From Membranipora membranacea (Eukaryota > Bryozoa > Gymnolaemata > Cheilostomatida > Membraniporidae): a stretch of DNA of 60,000 nucleotides. This document shows, one piece after another, positions 25,601 to 37,513 of this stretch (its first letter is position 1; each line of letters starts with the position of its first letter). A program made the position numbers and the translations under genes. The stretch covers positions 21,392,001 through 21,452,000 of the forward strand of contig OU612068.1 of assembly GCA_914767715.1 (NCBI GenBank), read 5' to 3'. The notes under the pieces were generated by a model. The model was not told where the DNA came from. It saw nothing but the letters and a program-made list of their open reading frames with translations, and ran no database searches.

Positions 25601-27362
25601 GCTCATTGCTACATTGTACTTCACTATCGCTGGGAATATAAAACTCTCCACTGGTATAATATATACAATATACATATACAAGTATGTTTTTATAAATAAG
25701 GGGTAGCGAGAATCTGTGACTGTGCGCATGCATTGATATGTTTAGTATTCCATATTCACGTTTTGATTTAACCACAAGCTCATATTTAAGTCATAACTAT
25801 TGAGACTTTCTTTTATTTCTAGCTGTGCTTGAGTCTACTTTCTCGCAGGCGACTGGCTGTGAAAAATGCTATGTGAAGCTGCCTCCTAGAGCCAGTCATT
25901 GTAATGTTTGTCAGCAATGTTTCGCTGTAAGAGACCACCACTGTATATGGTAAGCTAAACTTCTTGTGCTCAGTCAAATACTTGCTATTGGATACCGATA
26001 AAAACATATTGCTGCCACACAATGATATCACTATACCTCTATCATCAAGTATATGTGTGACCTATAATTAAACCAAACTGTTAATTGTCCCCTCTCAAAT
26101 AACAAGCAGGTGACTCCAATATTGTCAAAATTTGTATAGCATTTTAAATTAATTTGAGAAATTTTACATTGATATTACAAATGGAGCCAACCGTATAGAT
26201 TTTATTTGGCAGTGTAAACATGTGGGGGTGTTGTTTGTGATGTTCCAGCAACACGTCGCCACCAATAATTATGACACTAATACTGTCTTAATTGGAGAGG
26301 TATACACCTGTCGTGCTAGGGGCTGGAACAAATAATCATGAATGCTCTCGAGTGGGAACCCACAACTTCTGCAGCACCAATCACCTGGCAGTGAATAGCA
26401 AGCACGCATACCCATTCTGCCACTTTTATTGATTTAGGTTGGATCAGTGTATCGGGCTCAGAAATCACAGAGCGTTTATAATGACAGTTATATTATTTCT
26501 CATGGTGTCTACGTATGGAGTTCACTTGACTCTCACTACGGTCTGTACTCCCATTATGGTACTGGATTTCTTTCTTATACCAGCAGACTGCAGATTCGTC
26601 TATGCTGATCTTTTGTAAGTAATATTACCTCTCAGATGTCTTCCTTGTTTGCCATATACAAGCACTGTTCTCGTTGAAATTTAAAGATTAAAGTGTTTCC
26701 TACCATATAATTAAAAGCTTAGTAGTGTCTTGGATTAGATGACACCCCAATAATTACCTTGAGGTAGGTACATGGTGGTTATCAGTCATAACATCACCTA
26801 TTTTACATCCCTAAATTATTTGTGTTCTTTGAAGGGTGCCACTCACTGTGTTTATCTGAAACCAAGTCCATTATCTCTAATTACCTAGTCTCACTCAGTG
26901 CTACACTGAGTTCTTAGACTGTGGATTTGCATGTTCTTTTGGTCCGTTTGTGTCCGATGCCCTACCAAACATTGAAAAGTAATCCCCTGATTCCTTGAAA
27001 CAAGCAACTACGAACTCACGTATCAATCTTCATGCATGTTTTTTTTAATGATATAATTGTTTTTCATTTTTAGAGGTGCGATAGCATATGTAAGCTGTTG
27101 CTATACGGTCGTCTCTATAATACTAGTATTATTTCTATTCATACAACAAGTTATATTAATAAGCCAAAATATCACCCTGCTAGAGTTTAATCGCAGTATA
27201 CAGCGTCGTGGTGCTGCTGGAGAGCGTGTCAGCTGGTGGCGTTCTCTCTATATATCAGACAATCCTTATTGTATATCTCTACGCAGTAACTGGTTGACGT
27301 TTATAAGGCGTACTAGGCATGAGCCTATAACTCCTAATCCAGATGAAGAGGAGATAGTGTGA
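22674..27362 (+). CDS. ZDHHC23: ZDHHC23-like palmitoyltransferase
   Basis: Eight exons: 22674-22786, 22949-23054, 23540-23723, 24533-24790, 25189-25374, 25823-25949, 26438-26614 and 27074-27362. They total 480 codons with all phases matching, 479 residues against about 409 in human ZDHHC23. The enzyme transfers palmitate to protein cysteines in membranes. The N-terminus has the Cys-rich CCEYTNRKGE...CCCDC...CDR block typical of DHHC23, then DRLRIPWL, TM pairs in exons 3-4 (FFFSWGL joining VSVCTMGYVFIT), a polar linker (exon 5), and the zinc-binding core in exon 6. Cysteine spacing is canonical: C295-x2-C298-x9-HC309-x2-C312-x2-C315-x4-DHHC (320-323), then C five residues on. TM3/TM4 are in exons 7-8, followed by NITLLE, a TTxE-like motif, and an acidic tail. 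The catalytic cysteine is intact. Introns 3 and 6 contain SINEs. The start is the first ATG of a frame with no earlier exon seen. Confidence 0.92.
23955..24210 (-). mobile_element. tRNA-derived SINE, family 1 (best-preserved copy)
   Basis: Read leftward from about 24210, the head is ggtagctcaattggttagag (A box) and, further on, gtgggttcgaatcccactgc (an intact B box), so the tRNA-like part is better preserved than in the other copies. The body shares gttgctctctgtttgcaggc (plus strand) with the copy at 19960. It lies in intron 3 of the ZDHHC23-like gene, antisense to it. Confidence 0.85.
26335..26425 (-). mobile_element. tRNA-derived SINE head adjoining a 3' splice site
   Basis: On the minus strand from 26423 the sequence reads gtggcagaatgggtatgcg (A-box-like) and later gtgggttcccactcgag (B-box-like), about 75 bases in total. 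It abuts the pyrimidine tract of intron 6, whose AG is at 26436-26437. The branch point of that intron is therefore probably within or beside the element. Confidence 0.6.
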
Positions 27363-28182
27363 CAACAGGGAGGGTGGTGACAATTATGCTTTAGTTTTGT
27401 GCATAATTCTTTGTTTGTCTATAATTAACTGATGCCTTTGGGTGTATTCGCTGATATTGTACGTTTCTTATACTCTGTGTCGTGATAAGGTCAAGAGAGT
27501 ATCACATGAGCTGCTGTTTATTCTAATCATGATCTCCAAGTGCAGCTCTCTGCGAAGGGCAATTATACCAAATGATTTGTTGACTGTTATTTTACATATG
27601 CAAATATTTTGAACAAATATAATATGTCCAAAACCTTTTCAGTCTAGCCAAGGTTGTAAATTATAGTTTGTCATAGCTGTGTATTTATAACTGTGGATGC
27701 AAATAAACTCTGTTCCTCATGTAAATCATTCTTCTCAATCAATCTACATTGTGCATAGATCAAGGATTTTCCTTGAACTCCTTGCTTAGATATTGAAGTG
27801 TTTGGAAGCCAAATAAGCGATCCTAGCATAACATAACTATAGTACGGCTAGCTTGGTGATAAACAATGATTACAAAACTCCAAAAAGTAAATTAATAGCA
27901 CATTCTTATACTAAACCTTTGAATTGGATTTGCACAAAAAGCTGTTTTCATCCATCAGTGATAATAATATTCAGACACCTATAGAATTAGTGACTCCAAT
28001 CTAAAATGAAAGTTGTCCTCTCTATCATGACTGAGAAAACTTTCATTACAGCTGAAGCCTTGCTTTTGAACCAATAAGAGCTCCTTTAATCTTAGCCTGA
28101 CTGAAACTGCTGTATGAGATTACTTATCTAGTGTAAATATACCGATTTCCTGTTCAGTCTATCTATTAAAAATCCAAAGATT
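27363..28182. other. Spacer between the ZDHHC23-like and SUV39H genes
   Basis: An 820-bp interval between two rightward genes. It should hold the 3' untranslated region of the first and the promoter of the second. No exon, hairpin or repeat was seen in it apart from the candidate poly(A) signal at 27702. Confidence 0.5.
27702..27707 (+). promoter_or_regulatory. Candidate polyadenylation signal of the ZDHHC23-like gene
   Basis: A canonical AATAAA lies 340 bases after the stop codon and is followed within 15 bases by a ctctgttcct T-rich stretch. It is the first canonical hexamer I noticed after the stop, but choice by eye is uncertain. Confidence 0.45.
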
Positions 28183-31100
28183 ATGGCGGCAACAGACACA
28201 AAGTCATGTCGGGTGGCTGGGCTATATTCCTTAGTGGATTTACAGAAGGTATGCTCCAGCCAGAGCCTCAGACTTTCTGAGGAAACAAGTGATAATGTTC
28301 TATATACAATCTTGCGGAGACTTGGACCAAAATTATCTGCAAAAGCAGTTCATAAATGTAAGTTTTTTTTCTAATTTTGGGTCTAAATGATGAATATGAT
28401 AGTGAGTAACTAAATTATTAGGATCTCTTATTAATGCTTGCTTAGTGGGGAAATAAAAATACTGTCGTGGAATCAGGGAGAATTCTCCCCTGGTGGAAAA
28501 CATACATAATCTTACCTCGAATCTTACCTCGATGATTGTAGAACACTCTAATAAAGGCCTAGGGCATAAAGGGGAGTGCCTCATATATTTACCATTTGTG
28601 AGCAAAAAACCAGTGGTAGGCAGGGGTAACAGCATATAGCCGTCATTAGGGTTGAGTAATGGATGGCCCAAGCCTCAGGTCTCTTACAGTCCTGGGCAAA
28701 AAACTGTTGTGGTACAGTTTGGAAGAAGCAAAAACCCCGCGTAGCAGCTCTTGTCACCATGGTGGCGTTGGACTTGGCTCGGTTGTTGATGACCTCGTCG
28801 TACGCTGAGGATAGGGCCTCATGTTTTTCTTCATCAGAGAGGATTCTCATCAGCAAAGAGAGTCTGTGGTTTTTTTCTCCTGTCTTTGAGGGGCTGGAGT
28901 TCTAGTTGGGAGCGTGCATCTGTTATGCCGCGCCTTCCTTTTCTGCAAAATAAGTGTTTGTGTAATGAGCTAATTGATTTATGTTGTTCCTCTCAGTTTC
29001 ATTAACTTCCAGTTAACCAGGGGGGTCTTTCAATTAGAAACAGCCAAAATCGCAATCTCATCGCTCACTCAGTGAGTGAACGATACCTGCTAGGGGTCTC
29101 GCTTTCAGATCGCTCTGTCACTTGATGGAACTATATACATTCTGAGTTAGCGATCTGGAAGCGATTTTCTCTAATTGAAACACCAAGTGAGTGATAATTT
29201 TGAGCGATGTGATATTGATAACTTGCTTTAGTAAAGGATCACTCTTTCTAATTGAAAGACCCCCCTGAATATCTATATTCATATCACGATCCATCTCACA
29301 TTAATGTAGGGGGCAAATGGCAATAATGATTTGAAAAGTAACTTGTGAGATTGTTCAATACTATTATAGTTGTCTAGGTAGTGTAGGACTAGGAGCCACA
29401 AAACTGTTGTGAAAAGCATATGTCTATAGATGTGTAGCCAGGAACTACCATAACCATGCCAAATCAAACAAATAATTGGATCCCGGGACATAATCTCAAA
29501 CATTTGTCAGGCTCTTCTCTCAGGGCTGTGGGCTTTGTGGCTTAAACTATAATTATCGTTACTGTATTCTTTCGAGTAGTTTCTATAGTTGTTTTACATA
29601 TGCTGCATTTAAATTCATAACTAGGGAATTCACTCGTTTCAGATCTCTTGCATGAATAGTAGAGACTAAAAGTTGCCCAAGCCCATTTGAATTGTTCACT
29701 TTAAGGTTGCCCTTATATTCTCTGATGATATGATCTTTTTCCTTACTTGTAGTGATTGATGGTGGTTACCTCGCTAAAGAGACCAATGAATATGAAGTGG
29801 AGAGAATACTGGATAAATGCTTTTGCAAACAGAGGGTAATAATGCTGTTCATGTTCGATTGATTGATTCATTTACTTTCGCGAGAGATTCCCTTGTGAAG
29901 AAATTAAAAAGGAAGGAAAGAAAAAGGCACAACTCGTGCATGAACATGGAACTTATGATGAAACACTAACTGAGTTGTGAAAGCTTACAGGTTTCCCATC
30001 ACTGCTCAATTCAGCTTTTTTTCTAGCTGCCTGATGGCAGCTCCTACAAGAAAAGCATGGATGATATCAAGATTATGCAAGTTCCCAGTAGCCGAGGGGA
30101 TTGGGTTAAATTATTCCATAGTCGCCTTGATTTTATTCATCTTAACAACATTGTATGTACAACTTTCCTGTCAGTTTCCATCTGGTGTGACAACCTAATA
30201 AACGCTTCTTCGCGTTATAAGGTGCCTGGGCAGGCAGAAGCATTTATTATTAGTCTGAGTAAAAACCTTCATGATAGTAAGGTGAATATTTCTTGTAAAT
30301 CTGTATATTAAACTTTTCCATTTTAGGCTGTAGATGTGTACCTGATAAAATGGAAACACTGGCCCAGTAATTTTAACACATGGGAGCCGCTGGCCAACCT
30401 GGAGGGTTGTGAGCCTGCTATACATGAATATGAGAGTAGACTGGAAAGCAAATCAAACACATCTATACTACCTCTGAAACGTAAACACAGCGATCTCAGT
30501 GACGATGAGAGTAAAGGAGGATACCACAGTAATAGTGATACTGACAGTGACGATTCTGTTGATGATTTTGATGTGAGTGATCAACCACCCAAGAGTCAGG
30601 AATATTATGTGGGATTCGGTCACATTGCTTGTAGATAGACACTGTGATATGAGTCTCTCTGCATCCTAGCGACAGTATCCCAATACCAGTATTGAACTAA
30701 TTACATTTTGGCTATATAAGCCAACTTTTTCGCATTGCGGGTCGGGTTACTTCTCAGTTTGGGAACTCAATCGCATCTGGATTAACCCAAACATTACAGT
30801 GCACAGATAACCAACCTGAATTGATTGCTGGTATGGTAAAGTGGGACTCTGGTCGCAGAGTAAGGACATAAGAGAGGTTACTTCAATGGTACTTGAACTG
30901 CCAGTGGTTTTTCATTCACTTTGGGAAATCGTTTATCTGGATACCTGCCAGTCTCACTGATCACTGATTGTATAAAATACAACGGCAATTTGGCCTGCAC
31001 GTACCCACCTATGATGGAATAAAAATACTGTTATAACGAGTTTTTAGCATCGAGCTGTGGACAAGCTTCACACTTATGGATCCATAAACGCAGCCGAAAC

Positions 31101-34100
31101 AATCATCGAAGTGTCCCCTCTGTATATCCTTACACTGTGTGGGTCTTCTTTATATGACGTGTCTCCAATGTTGATGTGAACGCATGCCGTCCTCAAGTGA
31201 TTTAGTGACACTCTGAATTCTTCAAGTGAGCAAATAAACATTGTACATTTCAAGACAGTTTTTTATTTTCAGCTGACTGACAACTGAGTAATAATTTGTC
31301 ACCACCTTTCCTACTTTCTGTTTTAGCTTCAGATCCAAGATATATTCAAAAAATTACGGAATTCGGAAAACAAAATAGATTCCATGACATTAATACAGCT
31401 CTCAGGGATAGCAGATGATCTCAGACATAAAGTCAAGCAAAAGGTCCTAAAACCTAGAATCAAACGACAGGCAACTGCATGGGCCACTAAGAAACACTCA
31501 AAAGCATATCGGTAAGTCTTTATTCACCAAGCTGTTTGTTTCTGATCTCGAGTCAATAACATTGCAGATTTGTGTGCATCATAGAGGTTTTTTTTTAAAT
31601 CTCTTGAATAGCATTATACAATAAATGCATGCAGGTTTATGGCAAAAGGTAAGTGAGAATGTTTGGAAAGCAATAGAACTGATATGCTATAATGTTTTTG
31701 ATGCAGTGACTTTTCCACACCTAGTCGAGTTTTTCTAAGTATTTAATTTCTTTGTGTGCTCTTATCAGGGAGCACAAAGCCAACTTGAAGGACATCTTGA
31801 AAGCATGGGAGGCCAAGTTCAATGCTCTCTACGAAAACTGTCAACCAACAACTGTGGAAAATGATGTTGACCTTGAAGCACCACCTGAGAACTTTCAGTA
31901 AGTTATAAAAGTATATCCAATTCATAGCTTTACTATCCGTTTGTCTTTCAGCAGAGGGTCATGCAAGAAGGCTACCATGGTGCCTAGGCTGTTTTTGATA
32001 ATGTTCTTTAATTGGCGTCATATTCATTTTATAGAAAAAAAATGTTTTCCTAAAAAGAGAAAGTGTCCAAATCGAAGTGATTAACATTTATGAAAAAAAA
32101 AGCAACAAGTTTTCTCAAAATTTTGTTGGAAAATATTTACTTTGATAATTTGATACCGACCCAGTGTTTCCCCCGCTTTGCTCGGTATGTTTGGTATTGA
32201 TGGCCTTTGCTGTTTTTACTCCTGAACTATACATGTCATATTACATCATGAGTCAGACTTATAGTGGCATGCTACCTTGATACTGAGTGCAAATATAGTC
32301 AGGGCTGAGACTTAACCTGCGAACTACTCTCTTACCATATATGAATGACTTTTTTTTCTGCAGGTTTATCAATGACTACATCCCAATGCCTGGGATTGAG
32401 ATTAACTCTAATCCTGTGTTCGGCTGCTCTTGTGAGCCAAGATGTTGTGCCGGAGCTAAAAAGTGCTGTCCTCATAGCAGTGATGCAGTCTTCGCCTATA
32501 CCTCAGCTAAAAGAGTCCGCCTTCCTCCTGGTAAAATATGGAAATTTTTGAATTTCATGAATAATAATACAATCATTGTCAGCAACAATTCATCATGTCT
32601 TATGTTCTTTATTATGTGACAAATATGCTACCTTATAGGTTACTTAATTAAATTATTGAAATCTGATCAAAACCAAAGTGTGAATCTATCCAGGTGACCT
32701 GTAACAAAACTAGATATTCGGATAGGAGTTTTCTGTGACTGTATTATGAGTTGTACACTCTTTTTACATGTGTGGATAACTGCTACTATTTTGGATTGGT
32801 CATGCATGTCAGGGAGTGCAGGGAAATCCAAATCTCCTCGGCACCATTTACTCATCATGTTTGCTCCTCTCTTTACGTAAACCTACGAAATACACTGCTT
32901 TTTATTTTGATGGCCAAGAAGTGTCTTGAAAATTGAATCTGGCTACTGGCTACAATATCCGGCGATTTATAAAGATTATCATTCTTAGAATTTTACAGTG
33001 TGGGAATGCTCATACAACATTCTCTGTTACAGGATCGGCGATCTATGAATGCAACAATAAGTGCCTGTGTGATAATACCTGCTGGAACCGTGTAGTCCAG
33101 CTAGGCAGTCAGGTCAAACTGGCCATCTTCAAAACTAAGAATGGATGTGGATGGGGCGTCAAAGCCAAACAGAAGATTGTAAAAGGAACATTTATCATGG
33201 AATACTTAGGGGAGGTATGGTCTTTCCACAGTTTTATTTTCACTATCAAATATTGCTGTCACAACTATTATTGTCAGATTTCAATTTGAAGATCCTCCTG
33301 CTATTAGCTAATCTTGATGCCCTGAAGTGGAAACTTGCTGCTTTCTTATAAGCTCCTTTCCTTTTTACCAGTGCTCATGGCCAATGAAGTCATGTCAAGG
33401 ATATTAAAGGGTCAATATATCGACACAGTGAAATTTAAAACCATTTTAAATTTGAACAATGACATTGGTATGGAAATCTATAATAACAATAAAAAAATAA
33501 CTATCGTTTTCACAAATATTCTACTCTAACTATTCAAACATCATAATACCCCCATCACAATATATATTATCTAGATTATAACTAACGAAGAGGCAGAGCA
33601 GAGAGGACAGGTCTACGACTCTGAGCTCTTTACATACCTATTTGACCTGGATTTTGACACAGATAACTGTCAGTTCACAGTAGACGCCAGAAACTATGGC
33701 AACATATCACACTTTGTCAATCATTCGGTTAGTGAGTGGTAGTATCTCACCAGGTTTTCCCTCCCCTTTCCTTGAATGGCTTCAATGCCGTATAGGTTCT
33801 GGCTAGGTTGCTACTTGGTTCTGTTCGCCAACAAAGCAGTCATGAAAATGAACATTTTTACTGCTGTAACAGCGGTTCAAATCGAATGTTTCTATTTACA
33901 AAGGCCTTCTACAACAATCATCTAACTGAACATTGCAATTTTTCATGCAGTTAAGTTGCTCCCCATCTAATAATTTCATAACTTATCATAGGTAATGTTG
34001 GTATTCCTTGAACTTATAATCATTGCTGCCGGTCCCTAATCAGCTGCTCTATAATGATTATTTTATAAATCTATCTTAGTGTGACCCAAATATGTCTGTG

Positions 34101-35964
34101 TACGGAGTTTGGATCAATAACCTTGACACGCGACTTCCCAGAATAGCTCTATTTTCTAATCGAGACATCAAGAAGGGAGAGGAGATCACTTTTGACTATA
34201 AAATGACTGGTAAGTTATGTGGTCTAATTTGGGCTCAAAGCAGAATGTGCAGAACTAATTACGTATAACTATGTGAATTGTGGTTTCGTTTCCATAAAGT
34301 TTTCTTAATATTGGTCACTGAAGGATCAATGACAATTAGAAAGTATTAGTCAGGTTTATCCATTTTTACGCTGGACTGGTGCAATTGAAATAACAGTTGT
34401 CAATTCATTTTCAGCCTACATGGATTGTTGAATTTTATCAAAGCAGTTATTAGATATTGATACTCCTCTTACATGATGTTAAATTTTGTTATAAGATTGT
34501 ACCTCTGCATTCAATTACATTATCAGGCGACACAAGTGAGGAGCCACCAATCATTAACCCTGAGACCGGACAAGTGGAAACTCGAACAGATAAAACAACC
34601 CCAGCTAAGATGTCTCCATTCAAACATTCGCCTCAACGACATACTCTGTTCAAAAAGCCCGATACACCTGAGCGTAAATTAGAGCTTGTCGATACCAGTG
34701 ATCCTCTGCCCACTAGTGAAGGCCGAATGTTAGCTAAAGCTAACTTACTGTCAGAACTTATCGCTGATGATGACGACAAAGATAACACGGAGTCGGTGGG
34801 AGCGACAGATGCTCTCGATATAAGTGATACATCTGATGTCACCCCCCGCACAGGTTAGTATTAGACATAGTCCTTTCGCTTTTAGTTGTACCAATGATGA
34901 CATTGCCAGAGAGAGGTGTCTTCTATTCACACAATGACGCAACAATTTGTATTGAGCCGAAGCGCCCTAGGTGCACTCTAGATACTTACCAGTCCAGCAT
35001 CAAGTGGTGTTTCGGTTTCTTGCACAGACTGACTGGGTTAGTAAATCAAGACTCACGATTAAATTCAAGAAAGCACTGCTTGCTCTGACCAGTCTCCAGT
35101 CATGTTGTGTGTGTATAGGACAGAGAAAATCTATTATGTTTTTCATGTTATTCAGACACATACACAAAGATTAAAACAAAGGAGGACTCCACGCTGGCAC
35201 AATCAGACTCTAGCACCTCAGGTATTGCATTGTTATTTTACCTATCACACATTACACAATAATGTATCATATACATTGGCACCTGTTTAATCTGGTTTGC
35301 ATTTAAAGCTTGATCCGACCAGTTGAATAACTCATTCCAAAAAACTTTTGTGCTCTAGAAATTACCAGTGTGGAGAATTAGGTCATGTGTGCCAAAATAA
35401 TGAAATATTTGTGCGCATAACTTTTACTAGAACAACATTCTGTGAAATTGAGTGGGTTTGGGAATCATTTGCAAAGACAGCAGACAGTCAAAACAATATT
35501 TGAGGTTTCAACTATTTGATGAAATGTTCAAAATGAACCCAGTATAAAGTACCCAGGGCCCATCATTGTCAAGTGAATAGGAAATAAATTTCATATGAAT
35601 ATGCCCAACTGCAATACTCAAATAACAATTCTTTTGTTGTCAGCCTTCTTGCAAAAAACCAGTTTCTCTACCTAAGCTCACATATATTATTTTATCATTT
35701 TATTACAAATCTTTCAACTTCCTTATGGTTGACATTCCTAGGAACATTTTTCTGAGTGGAACTTTAAAATGATTATTGCTTGCCATTCACTATTGATGAC
35801 TGTTAGTTTTATTTTCAGGAGCTCATGAAGTTTCTTTCACCACTGATAACAGCCTCAGTAATGAATCAAGTGTCCCATCTCCCAGCAAGAACAAATTCAG
35901 CTGTAAAAACTACAGGATTGTCTGCCATTGTGGAGCAAAGAATTGTCGTAAGTTTTTGTTTTAA
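28183..35964 (+). CDS. SUV39H1: SUV39H-type histone H3 lysine-9 methyltransferase
   Basis: Twelve exons: 28183-28357, 29753-29835, 30327-30572, 31327-31511, 31769-31897, 32364-32530, 33033-33214, 33575-33727, 34080-34209, 34527-34853, 35156-35221 and 35819-35964. They sum to 663 codons including stop, so 662 residues against about 412 in human SUV39H1. The enzyme methylates H3K9 in heterochromatin using S-adenosylmethionine. Domain order: chromodomain about 71-125 ([21 protein letters not shown]), acidic Ser/Asp linker, helical region, pre-SET about 273-340 with a zinc-cluster cysteine set ([20 protein letters not shown]), and SET about 345-483 ([25 protein letters not shown] split by an intron, FDYKMT). 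A long linker of about 165 residues follows, then post-SET C650-H-C652-x4-C657 and a KFLF end like the vertebrate KYLF. Catalytic-site motifs are intact. Whether it is the SUV39H1 or H2 orthologue cannot be settled; invertebrates usually have one gene. Confidence 0.95.
28581..28930 (-). pseudogene. Possible coding relic in SUV39H intron 1
   Basis: Antisense to the methyltransferase gene, a frame reads [20 protein letters not shown] then [19 protein letters not shown]. This is charged and helix-like, unlike the hydrophobic chance frames elsewhere in the window. An in-frame stop lies a few codons upstream and the frame decays after about 28670. I do not recognise the family; a transposon or retrocopied fragment is my guess. 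Confidence 0.3.
29018..29267. mobile_element. 250-bp MITE in SUV39H intron 1
   Basis: Ends caggggggtctttcaattag (29018) and ctaattgaaagacccccctg (ending 29267) are exact complements, extending to 23 bases. The interior has further self-complementary pieces (tcgctcactcagtgagtga). No coding capacity. Flanks do not show a clear target-site duplication. A decayed relative lies at 14714. Confidence 0.85.
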
Positions 35965-37513
35965 ACTGAATTGGTAAGTGATGAGGTGAACCTTTCTCTC
36001 ACTGAATCGTCAGCCATAACGCACTTAAGCTGCATACGCCGCCTGAATTGAATCAAAAGCTATACTCCGGATACTGAACATTGTACATAGAAGTAAGGGA
36101 AGAGGTAGATTTTCAGACACCTGATACGGATGTTTTATAAACTTTACTATTTATACACTCAACAAGCATGCACCTCTTTTCTGTCACTGCATATGAATGC
36201 GCAACCATGAAATTGAATTTTTGATTCCTGTTTACCTACATTTTTAAGAATATATTTTGGGTATTTGTATCCATCTCCAGTTGTTTTATGGCATATTTAT
36301 TAGAAACAAATCTTTCATTCCTACGCATGTACACTTGTTGAGTGGTTGAGTTGAAAGGATTTTGTGTCTTTGCTGGATGGACTTAAATCTGATATTGTAG
36401 ATTTCAAGCAAACAATCTGTAGTGTTAAATAACGGTGTGTAGTAAAATAAATAATTGCTCTGAGCTTTCTATTTTTTTACAAGAAAACATAAAATATGAG
36501 AAAATAAATTTGAATGCAACTAGAGTTTATTGGTAAGCTGTGTCAAGGATAAGCTTAATAGAAATAAATTTATCTGTTGCAAGATAAGGTTCCTTACAAA
36601 AACACAATGCATAATAGTCTTGAAGAATGATTTTTTTCTACTATTGAGTCACTAAAACAAACAATATTAGGCCTATTCATCAAGTGAAGAAAAAAATGAC
36701 ACCAACTTGTTTTATGAGAGAAGGATACTAGGGTATTCATGTAATAATACATATTATATATACCATGGTTGCATCAAGGAGTTTAATGAGTGTGCATTCT
36801 AAGATAAAATATATTAAAAATATTTACAAGATGGTAGCAATTAGCCAAGGTGAACATTATTTACAGTCAATGCCTTTATAATCCAGGGAGCTTATGAAGG
36901 AGTTGTTTTCCCTCACCTTCTACTCGTTAGGTTGACAGAGAAATGGAATTGACGCATCTTTTAACGTTTAATATTTGAAAAATTACTATGACTAGCTGTT
37001 TGTGTAGGTTGGATGTCATCAACAAAGTTGTTTAAACATGAAAAATGTCACAAAATCAGGAGCATGATGAAGTGTAGAGTGTCCCAATTGAGAGATTTAA
37101 TGAATAGTATTTTGTATCCTTATAAAATTTACAAATCAAAGAGAGTAGCCTTATGGCTGTCATAAAAATCTTATAAGGTATAAAAAATGTGCTGATAGAA
37201 GGAGTGTTAAACTTGTCAAGAAAATATACAATTTACTATGAAATGTTTTGCTGATACCTTGTTGGCTTTGATCATTTGGATCGCTCTCTAAATAATTAAC
37301 ACATTTTGTACCATGCTCAATGTCCTCGGAAATTATCACTATACTCAATAGTACGAGATACTAGATAGTTGTATCCACAGTTTCTGATAGCCCTCTCAAA
37401 CGTGACTAAAAAATATGACTTATCAATCTCAACAGAGAACACTCCATAAAGGGTGAAAACTTCAAAATTTTCATGTAGACAAACTAAGTAGCTTGACACA
37501 AACCCTGGAGCTC
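35965..37513. other. Spacer between the SUV39H gene and the transporter array
   Basis: AT-rich sequence between convergent genes (SUV39H rightward, transporter A leftward). It holds both 3' untranslated regions; an AATAAA at 36446-36451 is a possible SUV39H poly(A) signal. No exon was recognised. Confidence 0.5.
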
